64,000 bases of DNA from Mortierella alpina. Taxonomy: Eukaryota > Mortierellomycota > Mortierellomycetes > Mortierellales > Mortierellaceae. Both the position numbers and the translations under genes were made by a program. Under the pieces are notes generated by a model. That model made no database searches. It saw only the letters and a list, made by a program, of their open reading frames with translations, and was not told the DNA's origin. Of this stretch, positions 35,219-47,481 are shown one piece after another (position 1 is the first letter of the stretch; the number at the start of each line of letters is the position of its first letter). The DNA lies in assembly GCA_029449245.1 (NCBI GenBank), contig JANATF010000001.1:2728001-2792000 (forward strand). The letters run 5' to 3'.

Positions 35219-36708
35219 ATGATTGTCAAACACAAGGCGATCAATTTCAATATACAAGCCATTACTGCTTCACTGGACCCTGCCTGCGAACCGCTGATAT
35301 GCGGCACACCAGAGTCACCGGCACAAATAGAAGGCGATGTTGTCCTGGAGTGCAACTATGAGTGCAAAGGCACTATATTCGTGCTGACCTATGCAGCTGT
35401 GGTGGACGTCAGTGTCAACAGTAAGTTGCCTACCTTCCTTAAGGCTCAGGGGGGATCGACGAGACAAAGCAACTCATCCTCGTTTTGAGTCTCGCCCGTC
35501 TAGCTGTGCAAGATTATCATACAGATAGCGCGTACTTTGACAAGAGGGAGTTCCAGTACGAGCTCCTGCATCCACCCGGTAGACCTGACCATCTCGTGCC
35601 CAACGTCTACCGATTCCCTTTTGCGTTCAACATCAGTCCAGAATATCCGTCGTCTTTCGACTCGAACGGCGCGAGAATGCGCTACTTGCTTGAGGGCAGG
35701 TTATTAAGAAAGCGGTCGAGGGCATTTAAAAAGACAGTAATCGTTCACGTCCATAATACCGCCGTGGTTAGAAACCTCATCAGCACCAGTTCAACTATGC
35801 CAGCCCGATCAGGATCTGTGCTAGGACTTACGACCTTTGGTATGGACAAAGAATTGAATGGGTCATGCAAGGGCCTCGCTAAACCAGAAAAGGACGCGAT
35901 CTCAATTCCTCTGTGGTCGCCGTCGGAAACGACATTGGAGCTAGTTGATGCCTCCTCATCCGCTGCGGCGCCAAATCCCACGCTACAGAGGTTCTCGGGT
36001 GTGTGGGCTGGAAAGTTGCCGTATGAGGTCATTCTCCCGACTCTGACGCTGTTATGGGGCCAGATCATTCCTATCACGGTACGCGTCTTTCACTCCTCCG
36101 ACGAAAAGGTAGTCAGGATCAAAGTCAGCGTTGAGCAGGAGAGGGCCATCCATGCTGGAGTATCTATCTGCAGGTCGCGTCATGAGGCTCTCCAAGCCGC
36201 GTGGGATTGCTCCAGCGACGACTATCCTGCCCTGACGGATCTTGCAAAACCTTCTTCTAGTCAGGACGATAAAATGCAGGTATACTCGCCTCTCTGGCAG
36301 AAAGTCCTGCTCTTTCAGGTGCCTTTAGAGAATGCCACGAAGATTCTACCGCCTACCATCGATTGCAAGTGTCTGAAGATTCATTACTTCTTGAAAGTAA
36401 CAATGGATCTCACGTCTGCTGCAGGAAAGAATCAGGAGGCCATGGAGAGTAAGAACCCAGCGATGGATGCGATGGATTTTTCAAAACTATACTTTCGAAC
36501 AGAGAGAGGACCTGACATTGTTTTTGTTTTTCTAGTGATAGTGCCCGTGAAGATGGCTGTTCCTAGGCTGCCACTTGAGCCAGCCCAGCCTTTCAACATG
36601 GATCAACACATGGCCTGCTTGGACAGCCTGCCTTACGAGCCTATGGTTCAGCCAACTGCCCCCACCAGAGAGAGTAATATCTCCACCACGGAGAAGCGAT
36701 ATGAGTAG
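35219..36708 (+). CDS. Alpha-arrestin-like protein 3
   Basis: Three exons (35219-35420, 35504-36448, 36536-36708) encode about 439 residues. The N-terminal half reads IEGDVVLECNYECKGTIFVL, then RFPFAFNISPEYPSSFDSNG, the arrestin FPF-type strand. The second half starts with LPYEVILPTLTLLWGQIIPI. Intron 1 is phase 1 at the same place as in arrestins 1 and 2; its acceptor could also be 21 nt further on (CAG before 35525), which would remove seven residues. The last intron, 36449-36535, is 87 nt and has no in-frame stop, so a naive reading includes it; the paralogues show it must be an intron, joining to MIVPVKMAVP. No PPxY is visible; C-terminal YEPMVQPT is the nearest Pro-rich motif. Confidence 0.82.
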
Positions 36709-36777
36709 TTTAGAGCAATAGAACGAATGGAATGGACGCCGAATTGATATATTTATTGCATCTTAGTTCACCAGCCA

Positions 36778-39700
36778 TTACAAGAATGTTCGCGGTGCAA
36801 AGCTGTCGATAATGTCCCAGCTTGATCGCCACTGTCGATTGTCCATAGTTTCGGAAGCTGGTCCATGAATTCCATAGGTTGCTGGCCAGAACCAAATAAA
36901 AGTTGATACCACGATACTAAATGCCATTATCCAAGTAACCGCCTTCACAAAGTGGTTCCTAGCCAGCCGCTGGATGAGATGGTCTACCATATAGCCACAC
37001 AGTAGGATGGAGAAATAAAGGGCTGGGAAGTAATGGTGCAGATACGTTATCCGGGCCATGATCCAGAAGGGCAAGTAGTGTAAGAACCAGCCGCCGACTA
37101 GCATCTTCCCCACAAACACGAACTGGTCCCACTCGCCCAGCGACATCACCGTGTACCATTCGTGCTTCGATTCCGGCTTGTGGACCTCCAGATTACCCTG
37201 GGGCGGGTGTTGAGGCTCTTTGGCGGCCGCTACGTCGTCTGTACCAGATAGTGAAGATTGCCGGTGCAGAATGATGGAATAGTATGCAAGGGCAGCCATA
37301 AACACTCCGAGGGATGCAGTGCTCGACCACCATACAATTGGGTTGCCGACGAGGTAAAATTTGATCTCATCGTGGGACCATGTGCACATTCGCATGCCGA
37401 CCGCTAGCAAGGGCCACTGGCTTGGATTCGAGGCCAAGTTATCGAACTTGTCAGGATCGGAGACCATGGCGTTGTTGGCTCCCATCATGGCAACGTTCAG
37501 GTGCTGAAAGTCGTTCCAGAATACAGACTTGCTATGGGCGCTACCACCTGGCTCAACTAAATGAACGAGGATTAGGAGTGAGCGCGCAAACAACGGAAAT
37601 GAACCTGAGGAGCATATGGTTTTCTCTTCGATTTTTGCCTTACGCTTGCTGTTCCAATGCTGCTCAATGTTCCAAATGGAGGACGATGACTTTGTATGAG
37701 CGTTCTGGTTGCAGTAGACTTCTGTTTGATGGGACCCCCACGCGGGCAGTGTCTGTGCTCTATTTGCGGTTAGAATACATCCCAGGACACGATGTCGAAG
37801 CCTGAATGTTGTCGATAGTGACCGCAGCGTCCCGTCTCGAGCAGAGTTCCCTTCATCTCCAATGATCTCCAGAACCCATTCATCGTAGGCGTCACCATTC
37901 TTGGGATTTCCGTAACCGCTCACCTCCCAGTGCTCGGCAGTCAATGGCGCATGGATTCGATGGCTGTGCAGGTTACGACCAGTAGATTCATGGACAATGC
38001 GTACCACATCTCCATGCTTAAGGATCTGGATCGCATCTGTTTCGTTGGCTCCCCAAGGTCTTTGGAACGAAAAGTTGTTGTTTGAGTCCTTGTGGCCATA
38101 GCAAGTGATCTGCTGCTGTCGAGATCCGTCCGGGTATGTGTCGCGGTGTGAATGTAACATGTTGCCACCATAGGCCGTATTTCTAATAGTCACCTTGGAA
38201 CCATATGCAACCTCTGAGTGCAAGAAGGTGGTAGTGACAAGTTAAAAGGCGTACTCTAAAACTTGGCACACGAAATAACGCATACAAAATCACATTTTAC
38301 CTATAGGGTTTTGTTTGAAGTCATTGCCTTTAAGTCCGGCCTGAAAGAGAGAGCTCATATTGGAGTCTCCAGGGCCGATGTTTGCAAGGATACGAAAATG
38401 AAGAGCGAAAAGACCCATATAGATGGACACAGGAAGGACAATGAGAAACACGACTCTGGCGACCCAATGGCCTACGTATGATGACTATCGAGGACAAAAG
38501 TAGCCTGTTAATGAGCGATGCACGTTTTCCATACCTATCACTGATCGAACCTCCGCTTACCTTAGGCATGCTTAAATCGCCAAAGAGGTTCCATAACTCC
38601 TCAATAGTGTACTATGGTAAGCAAGTAGGTCCATCCAATGTTTTTGTCAGCATGGTTTTTCGCCGCTCCGTCTGCTACACGTTTGCGCTGCAAAAAGACC
38701 GACCCTCACCAGACCAACCAGGGCCGTCGCAAACAGCCCAACCCATTTCATGCTCGAGACCAGGCCAATGCTCATTCCTGTCATCGCCAGCCAGCACCAC
38801 CAATTCGGCGTGAATGCTCTATCATAATAGTCAGTGAGGAAATGAGAAAACAAAGATACAGACCCCCAGTGCATCGTTTCACTGGTTCATGTGCCGCAAG
38901 CCCACTTACTTATGCCGGACATTCCTGAATTTAGTCAAGCACAAAACCACGAACGCGGTCGCTGCAAGGAGCATCGAGTCCAAGAGGATGTAACGACTGA
39001 TGAGAACATATGCATTATCCAGCATGACCATCGTCGCCGTAACTGTCGCCCCAGTCTTGCTCAGGCGCAGTTCTCTTGCAGTCCAGTACGCGATCGGGAC
39101 GACCATTACTCCAAAGCTAGCGTTGAAGAGCCGCATGAATCCGTAATTGAAGTCGGGATAGTCCTTGCCTGCCTCAAAATTAAAGGAGCCGTCGTATCCG
39201 ACCAGGATACCAGAGAGGGCGACCAACATCTTTGCGAGTGGTGGATGGACGTCAAAGTAATGCTCTCCGCGGATGTAGTAAGATCCAAACTAATCCATGT
39301 AAAGTTGGGACGAGGGCGTGTTACTACATCAAATACGTAATTAAGTGGTGGCCATTGAAAGGGATCGCCCTGTTACCTTTCCGAAATGAGCCTAGAACGC
39401 CAATTGAAAAGAGTCTCAGAACTTCTTGATCTGTGCGCAAAAGTATATCAAAGATCGCAGTGGATGATTGTTACCTCGTCCCAGGTCACTTTCTTCGAAG
39501 ACACGATGTCTCGATATCGTGTCCATGCGGCGAGGCCGGTTAGAATAATGGTGAGGGCAAGCGACGTGTAAAATCCAGATCTGCGTGTCTGTCAGAGAAG
39601 CACGATGTACCTGTCAGTGGTACGGTAACTGTATGGGATGTATATAAATGAGCAAAGTTCTTCTGACGATCATCGTCCATACTTCATCCTCATCGCTACT

Positions 39701-39871
39701 GACACGAGTGTGTCTTGCAGCCACGGAGCCACTCTTGTGCTGTTGTTCTGGCTTTACAAGGTGATTCATGTCATCGTTCTCATCCAGATCATAAAGGTTA
39801 CACTTTTCTGGATATTGCAGAACAGATTCTTTTCCCTCTGGGACATTTCGCCTTCGGAGCTCGGTGGTCAT
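36778..39871 (-). CDS. Protein O-mannosyltransferase, PMT2/POMT2 type
   Basis: Nine exons are inferred: 39871-39683, 39588-39475, 39391-39377, 39289-38910, 38818-38710, 38611-38561, 38484-38301, 38213-37644, 37556-36778, about 796 residues. It transfers mannose from dolichol-P-mannose to Ser/Thr in the ER and is essential for wall glycoproteins. The catalytic loop VTWDEAHFGKFGSYYIRGEH holds the DE pair; HPPLAKMLVALSG follows. After several membrane segments come the MIR repeats (YGSKVTIRN, MLHSHRDTYPDGSRQQQITC, NLHSHRIHAPLTAEHWEVSG) and the final membrane block (NPIVWWSS, HYLPFWIMARITYLHHYFPA). WDEAHFGKFGSYY is PMT2-like rather than PMT1- or PMT4-like. One exon is only 15 nt (A-H-F-G-K), and the last intron is 87 nt and open in frame. 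Confidence 0.94.
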
Positions 39872-39973
39872 GGTGGAGTTGATCGTCTCTTTTATAATTA
39901 ATGAACGCGATGTGTGAAATCGAAGGCGAAGGTATGGAGTAATAAGGAAGAATGAATCGCTCGGGAAGGTGGG

Positions 39974-39981
39974 CTTTATAA
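39974..39981 (-). promoter_or_regulatory. TATA-like box upstream of PMT2-type gene
   Basis: CTTTATAAAG lies about 100 nt upstream of the PMT2 ATG on the minus strand. It is palindromic in its core, so direction rests on the neighbouring gene. Confidence 0.4.
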
Positions 39982-40397
39982 AGAGAATGCTCCAGCTATC
40001 ACCTCCCGCTCCATTCACTTTCATCTCACTCGATATTCAAGATAGGAGGCCATATTTTGGGGGTTGGAATTCAAGTGCCCACTCCTTTCCCAGAATGATT
40101 ACGAGCTCACCCCTTGCAAAAAGACCTTTGCCACCAATTGAACTCAAGCGAGCAGTTTCTCCAATAAACAAGTTTGTATCTTTTTCGCAAGTATAGAATT
40201 TATTTTAAGTCCATTCACCACACAAATACTACCTCAGGCTTAACGAATACCTACCTTTACCCTTGTGATGGCTATCGTTGTCACGCGTGTCCTGCTGGTC
40301 TCCTAAAGCCATTGAGGTACGAATATTGATTAGTATACTGGAAATTACAGATCAATAATAGCAATGGTGCTGTCCGGGCCGGTAGGTGTGTTTATCG

Positions 40398-40470
40398 AGG
40401 TCAGAAGGAAGGCAACAAAAGTCTCAACATAATGTGTTTAGACAGGATAAATCCTGTAATCATCATCCAA
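40398..40470. repeat. Direct repeat copy A (~73 bp)
   Basis: Starts AGGTCAGAAGGAAGGCAACA and ends GTAATCATCATCCAA. It matches copy B at 40693-40766 at about 90 percent by eye. The ~220 bp between the copies is unrelated. A remnant of a degraded mobile element or local duplication; not identified. Confidence 0.75.
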
Positions 40471-40692
40471 AACATACAACGGTGCGAAGGCAATCGGCTG
40501 CTCGACAACAGATTACTAACCTTCAGCAAGCAGGCAGTAAGCATCCAAGTCGATAAAGTATACAATATCCTCTGCTTGGGGAAACTGCTCATGAGCTAAT
40601 ATATCCAAGAATCGAGAAACTCACTGTTAGAAAGTTGTGGACGCGATGAATATTTGTTCCAACGGTCAAGCAACACGTTCTGAAGGGTATCA

Positions 40693-40766
40693 AGGTCAGA
40701 AGGAAGGCAACAAAAATCTCAACATTGTATGTTTAGACATGGAAAAATCCTGTAATCATCATCCAA
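40693..40766. repeat. Direct repeat copy B (~74 bp)
   Basis: Second copy of the repeat at 40398-40470, same orientation, with a few substitutions and small indels. It lies 295 bp downstream of copy A, start to start. Confidence 0.75.
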
Positions 40767-43145
40767 GGCACATTGTGCTTCAAGAATCAGAAATATGTGC
40801 GGGAAAGAAAAAACACGCGCCGCGACTACGCTACTTACAACTTTGCCTGCAGCTTGATTCCCAGCGACGTATCAGATGCTCGCGTTGGTCCTGCAATGGT
40901 GCTTAAGTATTACTAGAAGGAGACTGCCAGACCTTTGCAGTTATGATCGCGATCTTGACCTGCGAGATGCTTGAGGTATGTAAAGGGGAATGTAGGAAAG
41001 AAGGATGAAGGTGAATAGATCTGCGAGTAGAAAAATTTTATACATGTATAATACACGTGATTTAGACGCTGGCCCCACCCTATCCATTATCCATCCAACC
41101 GGGGTCCATCCATCGCGAAAAGGGATCAGCAACCATCGGACGATGGAGTAACTTTTCATACATGCAACAACGATTGCATCCACAGGAGTGTGCACAGCCG
41201 TGCAGATTCCATTTTCTCGTGAATATCGAGTTTATGAGCTGCGATGGATGGATGAAGTAAGATGTGGTGGATGTGGATGTGTTGCGTGCAACAATCACAC
41301 CAATACCATACACACGACTGCTGCCGGGGCGGAGATTGGTAGGCTGCATGATCTTCGCTATCGCAGCACATGCACATACAGCGGACAAGTACAGGCGGCT
41401 CTTTCAGTGCTGTGGTCCCATGCGATTGCAGACAGACCCCGGTATGCAGTGCAGATCGTTGAAAACCACGCCGAGCGTCGTGGTGCAGTGACCCTTGCGT
41501 GAACTAGCGGCAAGGACAACATTGCTATCAGATAAACACCCCTCCCCTCCTTTGTGGACGTTGCGCCTTGTTTTATGTTTTATTCAGAACGTGCGTCTTC
41601 CTACCCAAGTTTGTGTTAGTGCAGAGGACAGCCGACAGGGAACCCCCTGGACCTTTTTTTTTTCTGTTGCGCTGAGGCATGGGCTCGACGGGTGCCAGCA
41701 GGGCCGACTGGTCCTACGGGTGGCAGCTATGAATAGCGGATGTATGGAGCACTCTACTGCCCACTGCGGCGTCCTCCTTGCCCTTCCTTGTTCTTTGCTT
41801 CGATCAACTATCCGCCTGGTGCAGACGGGCGGGACCATTGGTGTTTGGTGTACGTGTTTCGCTGCAGCCCAATTGGACCTCTCTGTCTACCCCCCACTGA
41901 CACCTCTCGTTTCCCGGCACACCCTTTTTTTTCACCATTGCTATCGCTCTGTGGTGTCTGCATTCTTAGCAACCTGTTTGCACGCACACTCTCCAGCCTG
42001 CACTAGGCACCCTTGGCCGACCAACACGCACACGCCCGTTGCAAGTCCCCGCGGAAGAGGTTGCTGCCGCACTCCCTGGACGGATTGTCTTGGACAGCAG
42101 CGCACCAGGTGCAAGTGACAAACGAAAAGACAAGAAAATCGGACTCCCTTTTTTTTGTTTTTATTTTCTTCCCTTCTTTTCGCTCCCTTTTCTCTTCTGC
42201 TTTGCTTGTTCTTGATCCTCCTCCATCACTCCCATCACGGAATCCTGCTGATTCCCTCATCCCCGTGCTGCCTCCCGTTTATTTCTATTCTCTGTGTTCG
42301 TTGTGCCCTGTATAGTGTCCTGCTCTGTAAAGTTACCCCCCCTCCCCATCCCTGCTGCTGCCATCGCCCTATATTCTTTCCCTGTGGACCCCTACACCAG
42401 TCGGAATCCGATCTCGACTCGACCCTCCCGCTCGCAACAGGATAGCTCCCAACATAGCGCCCTGCCGGTACGTATTTAGCCAAGCAGTGCGAGAGCAGAT
42501 GACTCTCGACCCCGCCTCCGCCCTCTATTCAAACCGCTCAGCATACCAAACAACCAAGCATTGATCTGTCGAATTCCAGCTGAAAAAAAAGTCCAACCAA
42601 CTCTAAACACAAAAGCAACAGGAGACAGTGCCGTCCCTGGAGCGCAATGCAACGCACTTGCCATCCTCACAAGGAACAGCGTTGGATGAATCGATTACCT
42701 GGAAGAAGACTTTGTTTCGTCTGTATTCATTTCTGTGAACAGGACCTTCCACCATCTCCATCTCTCTCACACAGCCCTGCAGCTGTCCCCTTCTGACGAT
42801 ATCCAACGCCAGAGCCCTCTTTTTCGACCATGTCCACCTTACTCCTCTGCCCTGCTGCCCTGCTAAACCAGCTCGCACGCGCAGAAGCTCCGTCCCTCTC
42901 CTTCTTATTCCCCCTGCCTGTTTGACTGCCTGCCTATCTGCCCATCTGCCTGCTTGTGCTGTCTCTCCCCTTGGGAGGTTCTGTCATATCCACTTCATAT
43001 GCTCGTGTTACCTTTGCTCACCCATGCCCTCTTCCAATCGTCACTCTCTCGCCTGTCTCTTAGCCATAGCCTGCCTATTGAAGCGAACACGCCTCTCTGC
43101 AAGCTGTAGCTATCTAAAAGACCCAAACCTTGGATCTTTCAACTG

Positions 43146-45017
43146 ATGCCCCCAGAGCCCTCCGGCCCTTCGAGAAATCATCAGGCATATCTTCGCGACT
43201 TGCGCGACTTTGACAAGGCAATTGAACCACCGTCGTCCACCATGGCCACGAAATCGCAGTTCATGGCTTCTGAAGGAACGCTCAGCAACAGCAACGACGA
43301 AATCCTTCACCAGCGTCACTTTGGGACAGGCGTCGGAGCCGTCGGCTCAACTCAAGCAGAGTCGCGAGACTCCATCGATGGTGCTAGCAGCCGCACCTCC
43401 CCTGTGGAGTCAAGCGAGGATCGTGAGGTGGTATGTTTAATCCCGCCTGTACCTCGCCTTGCACATGCATACTGCAGTAGTCATTATCCCTCTGCCCGAT
43501 TTTATGTTTTCTCCTGTGGCCTCTCTGTCTGCATGACCGATGTGCTGACTAGTCTCTCCCCCCCCCCCAAAAAAAACACAAAACCTTCGCACTTTGGAAT
43601 TTAGGCCGCTCAGCTCGAACAGAAGCGTCTGGAGCATGAACGCCAGCGCAATTTGAAGCGCGAGCTCTTTGAGCAGCAAATGCAGCAGCTGGAGATCCAG
43701 CAGTTGCAGGAGGAGCAGGCGATGCTTGCTAGCAAGAACAAAGCCTCGGGCTCTGCCACAGGCAACTCTAGCGCAGCCTCGACCGCCGAACTTACCCAAG
43801 GCCTGGCAAGCATTCGCTCGTTGCCAGTCTCTAGAAGAAACTCGAACGACGGATCTGATCTTTGGGGTGAAATGGAAAAGATGTCTTTGGGTGATAAGAC
43901 CAAGAGACCTGTGGAGTAAGTTGTTTTTTACCATCCTTGACTCGCATGCTTGCCCTGCTTTCCCATACGTTGTTCCTAACAAGTGCGAATCTGCATTCCC
44001 CATCTCTAGTCTGCCCAAGCTAGGCCGCTCAGGAGCAGTGAAAGAGGAAAGCATCTCTCCTTCAGAGTCCGCATTCAGCGACAACACTCACCTCTCTCAG
44101 TTCACCGAGAGATTTATTTTTGACGACGACAACACCACCACCACTGCCAACAGCCGTCTTCCCTCGATTCCCCGAAGCATCTGGAAGGACCAGCAGGGTC
44201 TTGGCACAGGATCTGCGGCCATCGGAGGCTCGTATTTGCAGCGGTACCTTCAGATGGGTACCGACGACAACGATGCCTTCCCGACTATGGTATGTACTTC
44301 ATGCTTGCCGATGTGGTCTTTAGGCACTATCCATTTAGTTTGATTGACTCTAACTTTTAACTGCCTTCTGTTCGTTAGCGTTCCTCGTCCTCGAGTGCTT
44401 TGGACCTTGCTCAGGGACCCCATACTCCAGGCCTTCGCCATCCCGGTAGCCAGGACTTGGGCCGCACCTCCGAGTGGCCTCAGTTCAACCAGAACTTACC
44501 CTCGAGCGGTGAACGCCTCCCATCTGTATCCCAGCATGGCAATGGCATCATTGGTTTTGGTTCTGTCAGCAGCCCCAAGGATTCTTTGAGCTCTGGCTTG
44601 CCAAAGCTCACGTCGTCGTTCTCGTCAACGGATGTTCCCACGCGATTCAACAAAACGCCTTCTCTGACGCCCTTTGACAATTTGGCCGAGGGCAATCGTC
44701 CAGGAGAGGTGTGCCTGCAGTTCCAGCAGGGCCATTGCCCTAGAGGAGATCTTTGTCCCTTTGTCCATACGCACGTCATGCCTTCGACCTCGCGCCCCTC
44801 TGTCACTCTGCCAATGAGTCCAGGTCTCACCATGTCTGTGGGTGGTCTGTCAAGCACCGTTGGTCCCGCGTCGTTTTACTCACGCATGAGCAGCGTTAGC
44901 GGTCAAGGAACGACCACAGGATTGGCCAGTAGCGCAGGGTTCCCTTTTACGCCTGTCCAGAACGGCAGTGGTTACGAGCTTCCCTCGACGGGATCGAACA
45001 ATGTTCTTAGAATGCAG

Positions 45018-45050
<33 letters not shown>

Positions 45051-46839
45051 AGCCAGCAGCAACAGCAACAGGCCAACGCCGCCAACACTTCCAAAGGCAA
45101 CCAGAAGCGCCAGGTGGTTGATGTGGAGGCCAATCGCTTTGCGGGAGCTATGCTCGAGGGATTTGTGGGACAGATTTACTCGCTCTGCAAGGACCAGCAT
45201 GGTTGTCGTTACCTTCAGAAGAAACTTGAGGAGCAGAATGAGACTTACCTTGCCATCATCTTCGGCGAGGTCTTTAGTCACTTTGTGGAGCTCATGACTG
45301 GTGAGTCGATCTGCACCATACTGCTGTGGTCAACCCTTCATACTATGTTTACTCTCATTATGTGAGCCGTTGCTAACAGCACACTTTGTCACAACACTTT
45401 TTTTTCGCTATGGTAGACCCTTTTGGCAACTACCTGTGCCAAAAACTCCTCGAGTTCTGTGGCGACGAGCAGCGCACAGCCATTGTCGAGACTGTTGCGC
45501 CCGAGCTGGTCAACATTTCGTTGAACATGCACGGCACAAGGGCCGTCCAGAAAATGATTGAGTTCCTGTCGACGCCCCAACAGATCGCGATCGTGGTTGT
45601 GGCTCTGAACCCGAGCGTAGTGACTCTGATTAAGGACTTGAACGGCAACCATGTCATCCAGAAATGCCTTAACCGCCTGGCCTCGGAGGACAACCAGTTC
45701 ATCTACAACGCCATCAGCGCTCACTGTATCGAAGTGGCCACTCATCGCCATGGATGCTGCGTGCTTCAGCGATGCATCGACCACGCTTCTGTTTCCCAGA
45801 AGTTGCAGCTTGTTCGCGAGATCACTTATAACGCTCTCGCCCTGGTCCAGGATCCCTTTGGCAACTATGTTGTTCAGTATGTCTTGGACCTGGCTGACAA
45901 TCGCTTCACGGACTCGTTGATCCGCCGCTTTATCGGCAATGTTTGCGCCCTCTCTGTTCAAAAGTTCAGTTCGAACGTCATGGAGAAGGTATGTGAGCAT
46001 GTCTTGGGATACTACTGGCCTGTTGCCAGAGCCATGGACCAATACTGATACCATTTTTTTTGTTTGATCGCGCTTAGTGTATTCGCGTGGCCGAGCCCGA
46101 GACGCGCAAGTTTCTGATCGAGGAGATGATCAACAAGACGCGTCTTGACAAGCTGCTACGCGACTCGTACGCCAACTACGTGGTCCAGACATCGCTCGAC
46201 TTTGCTGATCCCATCCAGCGTGCTCAGCTGGTCGAGTGCATTCGCCCCCTCCTCCCAGCCATACGCAACACACCTTACGGCAAGCGCATCCAGAGCAAGC
46301 TTCATCGGGATCAGATGTCGTCTGTCAATCAGCAGCTCGGCCATCTGAACATGAACGCCCTCAACATGAACGGCATGAACGGCATGAACATGAACGGTAT
46401 GAACATGAACGGGATGGCCGGCATGGGTAACATGGGCAACCTCGCCAATATGGGAAACCCAAACGGCATGGCCGGGATGACCAACATGAATGGCATGAAC
46501 GGCATGCCCAACAGCATGGCGATGAGCATGGCGGGACTTGGCGTCAACGGCATGAACATGAACGGCATGTCCCATATGAACGGGATGCATATGCCCAATA
46601 TGGCCAATATGAACAATATGGGCGGCATGCCCGGCAACTTGAGCAACGGCAACGTTAACGGCAACATGAGCGGCATTGCCAACGTCAGCAACAACATGAA
46701 CGGGATGCCTAACAATATGAACGGGATGCCCAACAACATGAACGGCAACATGATGGGCTTCGGATATCCAGCCATGAACCAGTTCGGCAACGTGGGAATG
46801 ATCGGCATGAACGACTACAACCCTTACGCCTACATGTAA
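43146..46839 (+). CDS. Pumilio (PUF) RNA-binding protein with CCCH zinc finger
   Basis: Six exons (43146-43430, 43605-43915, 44010-44289, 44379-45300, 45417-45988, 46078-46839) encode about 1043 residues. The N-terminal half is disordered, with a Gln/Glu coiled coil (QLEQKRLEHERQRNLKRELF). A CCCH finger, CLQFQQGHCPRGDLCPFVH, sits near residue 400, and a poly-Gln run follows. Eight PUF repeats then bear base-reading positions: CR..Q, NY..Q, TR..Q, NH..Q, CC..Q, NY..Q, SN..E, NY..Q. By the PUF code this predicts a UGUA-type target of eight bases (UGUANAUA class). The C-terminus is a Met/Asn/Gly-rich tail (MNGMNMNGM repeats). PUF proteins repress or relocate mRNAs in the cytoplasm. CCCH plus PUF in one chain is unusual. 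TGTATA motifs cluster in its own 3' flank. Confidence 0.95.
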
Positions 46840-47082
46840 GGTAGTCGTTGGAGCAGGACACGCCCTGCTGATCGATCAAGGAATTGCCCATGCGGCGTCC
46901 TTTGCCCTGACTCTGTGTCTACGGATGGGCATAGGATCTTGTCATCATCCATGGCCACCTTTTGTTTCTTTCCTATTTTTTTTTCTTCGTGTTTCTTCTA
47001 TTTTACCATCATCACTCTCCTCTCCTGCCTCCTCTCGATTTATACGTGTGCACACAGTTCTGTTGTAAAAATGTACTATTAT

Positions 47083-47332
47083 TGTATATCGATGCCCACA
47101 CATCCATCTCTCCCTTTCAATGCCTTTACTTTTAACATTATTAGTATCATCACCAACTGTGCTTTTACTCAAGTACCTTCATTTTTGTCACTGTTCCATT
47201 ATCAATCAATCCATACTCTTTTTCTATCAGTTTTTTTCTCTTCTCAAGGACTTGTATAAAGAAGAGCGATGTATATTGTGAAAGCCGCGTCGTTTCCTGC
47301 CTTGTTGCGAGCAATTGAACAATTTGTATACA
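47083..47332 (+). promoter_or_regulatory. Cluster of four UGUAUA (PUF-type) motifs in Pumilio 3' region
   Basis: TGTATATC (47083), TGTATAAA (47253), TGTATATT (47270) and TGTATACA (47325) lie within 500 nt after the Pumilio stop. They match the target class predicted from the protein's own repeats. Whether all lie in the mature 3' UTR is unknown. Autoregulation is inferred. Confidence 0.4.
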
Positions 47333-47481
47333 TGTGCATTATGATGTTGGCCAGACCCTGATCATCCGGGTAAAAGGCGTAGCGACTACGCTACGGGGCT
47401 CGGCAGCAGAAACGACCCGGTAAAAGACTTCAAAATGAACCATTTTCAGCAAAAAGTCGCGAGACCTTCCAAACTAAAAAG

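Larger units (their letters stand above)
39872..43145. other. Long divergent intergenic region with repeat remnants
   Basis: 3.27 kb between the PMT2 and Pumilio genes. It holds a TATA-like box for PMT2 (39974-39981), a pair of ~73-bp direct repeats (40398-40470, 40693-40766), and a long pyrimidine-rich leader (41500-43140) for the Pumilio gene. On the minus strand near 40530-40600 a short frame reads EDIVYFIDLDAYCLLAEG, which looks like a broken exon, but I cannot name it or find partners. Confidence 0.55.

Noticed and set aside
41495-42118. 207-codon plus-strand frame before the Pumilio gene
   Set aside because: Pyrimidine-rich leader sequence with Leu/Pro/Ser bias; no domain or conserved motif.
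44998-45070. CAG repeats as a CRISPR-like or satellite array
   Set aside because: They are an in-frame poly-Gln run in the Pumilio protein with no spacer structure.
45389-46808. Minus-strand frames opposite the Pumilio repeats and the Met/Asn-rich tail
   Set aside because: Shadows of the coding strand; the real PUF repeats lie on the plus strand.
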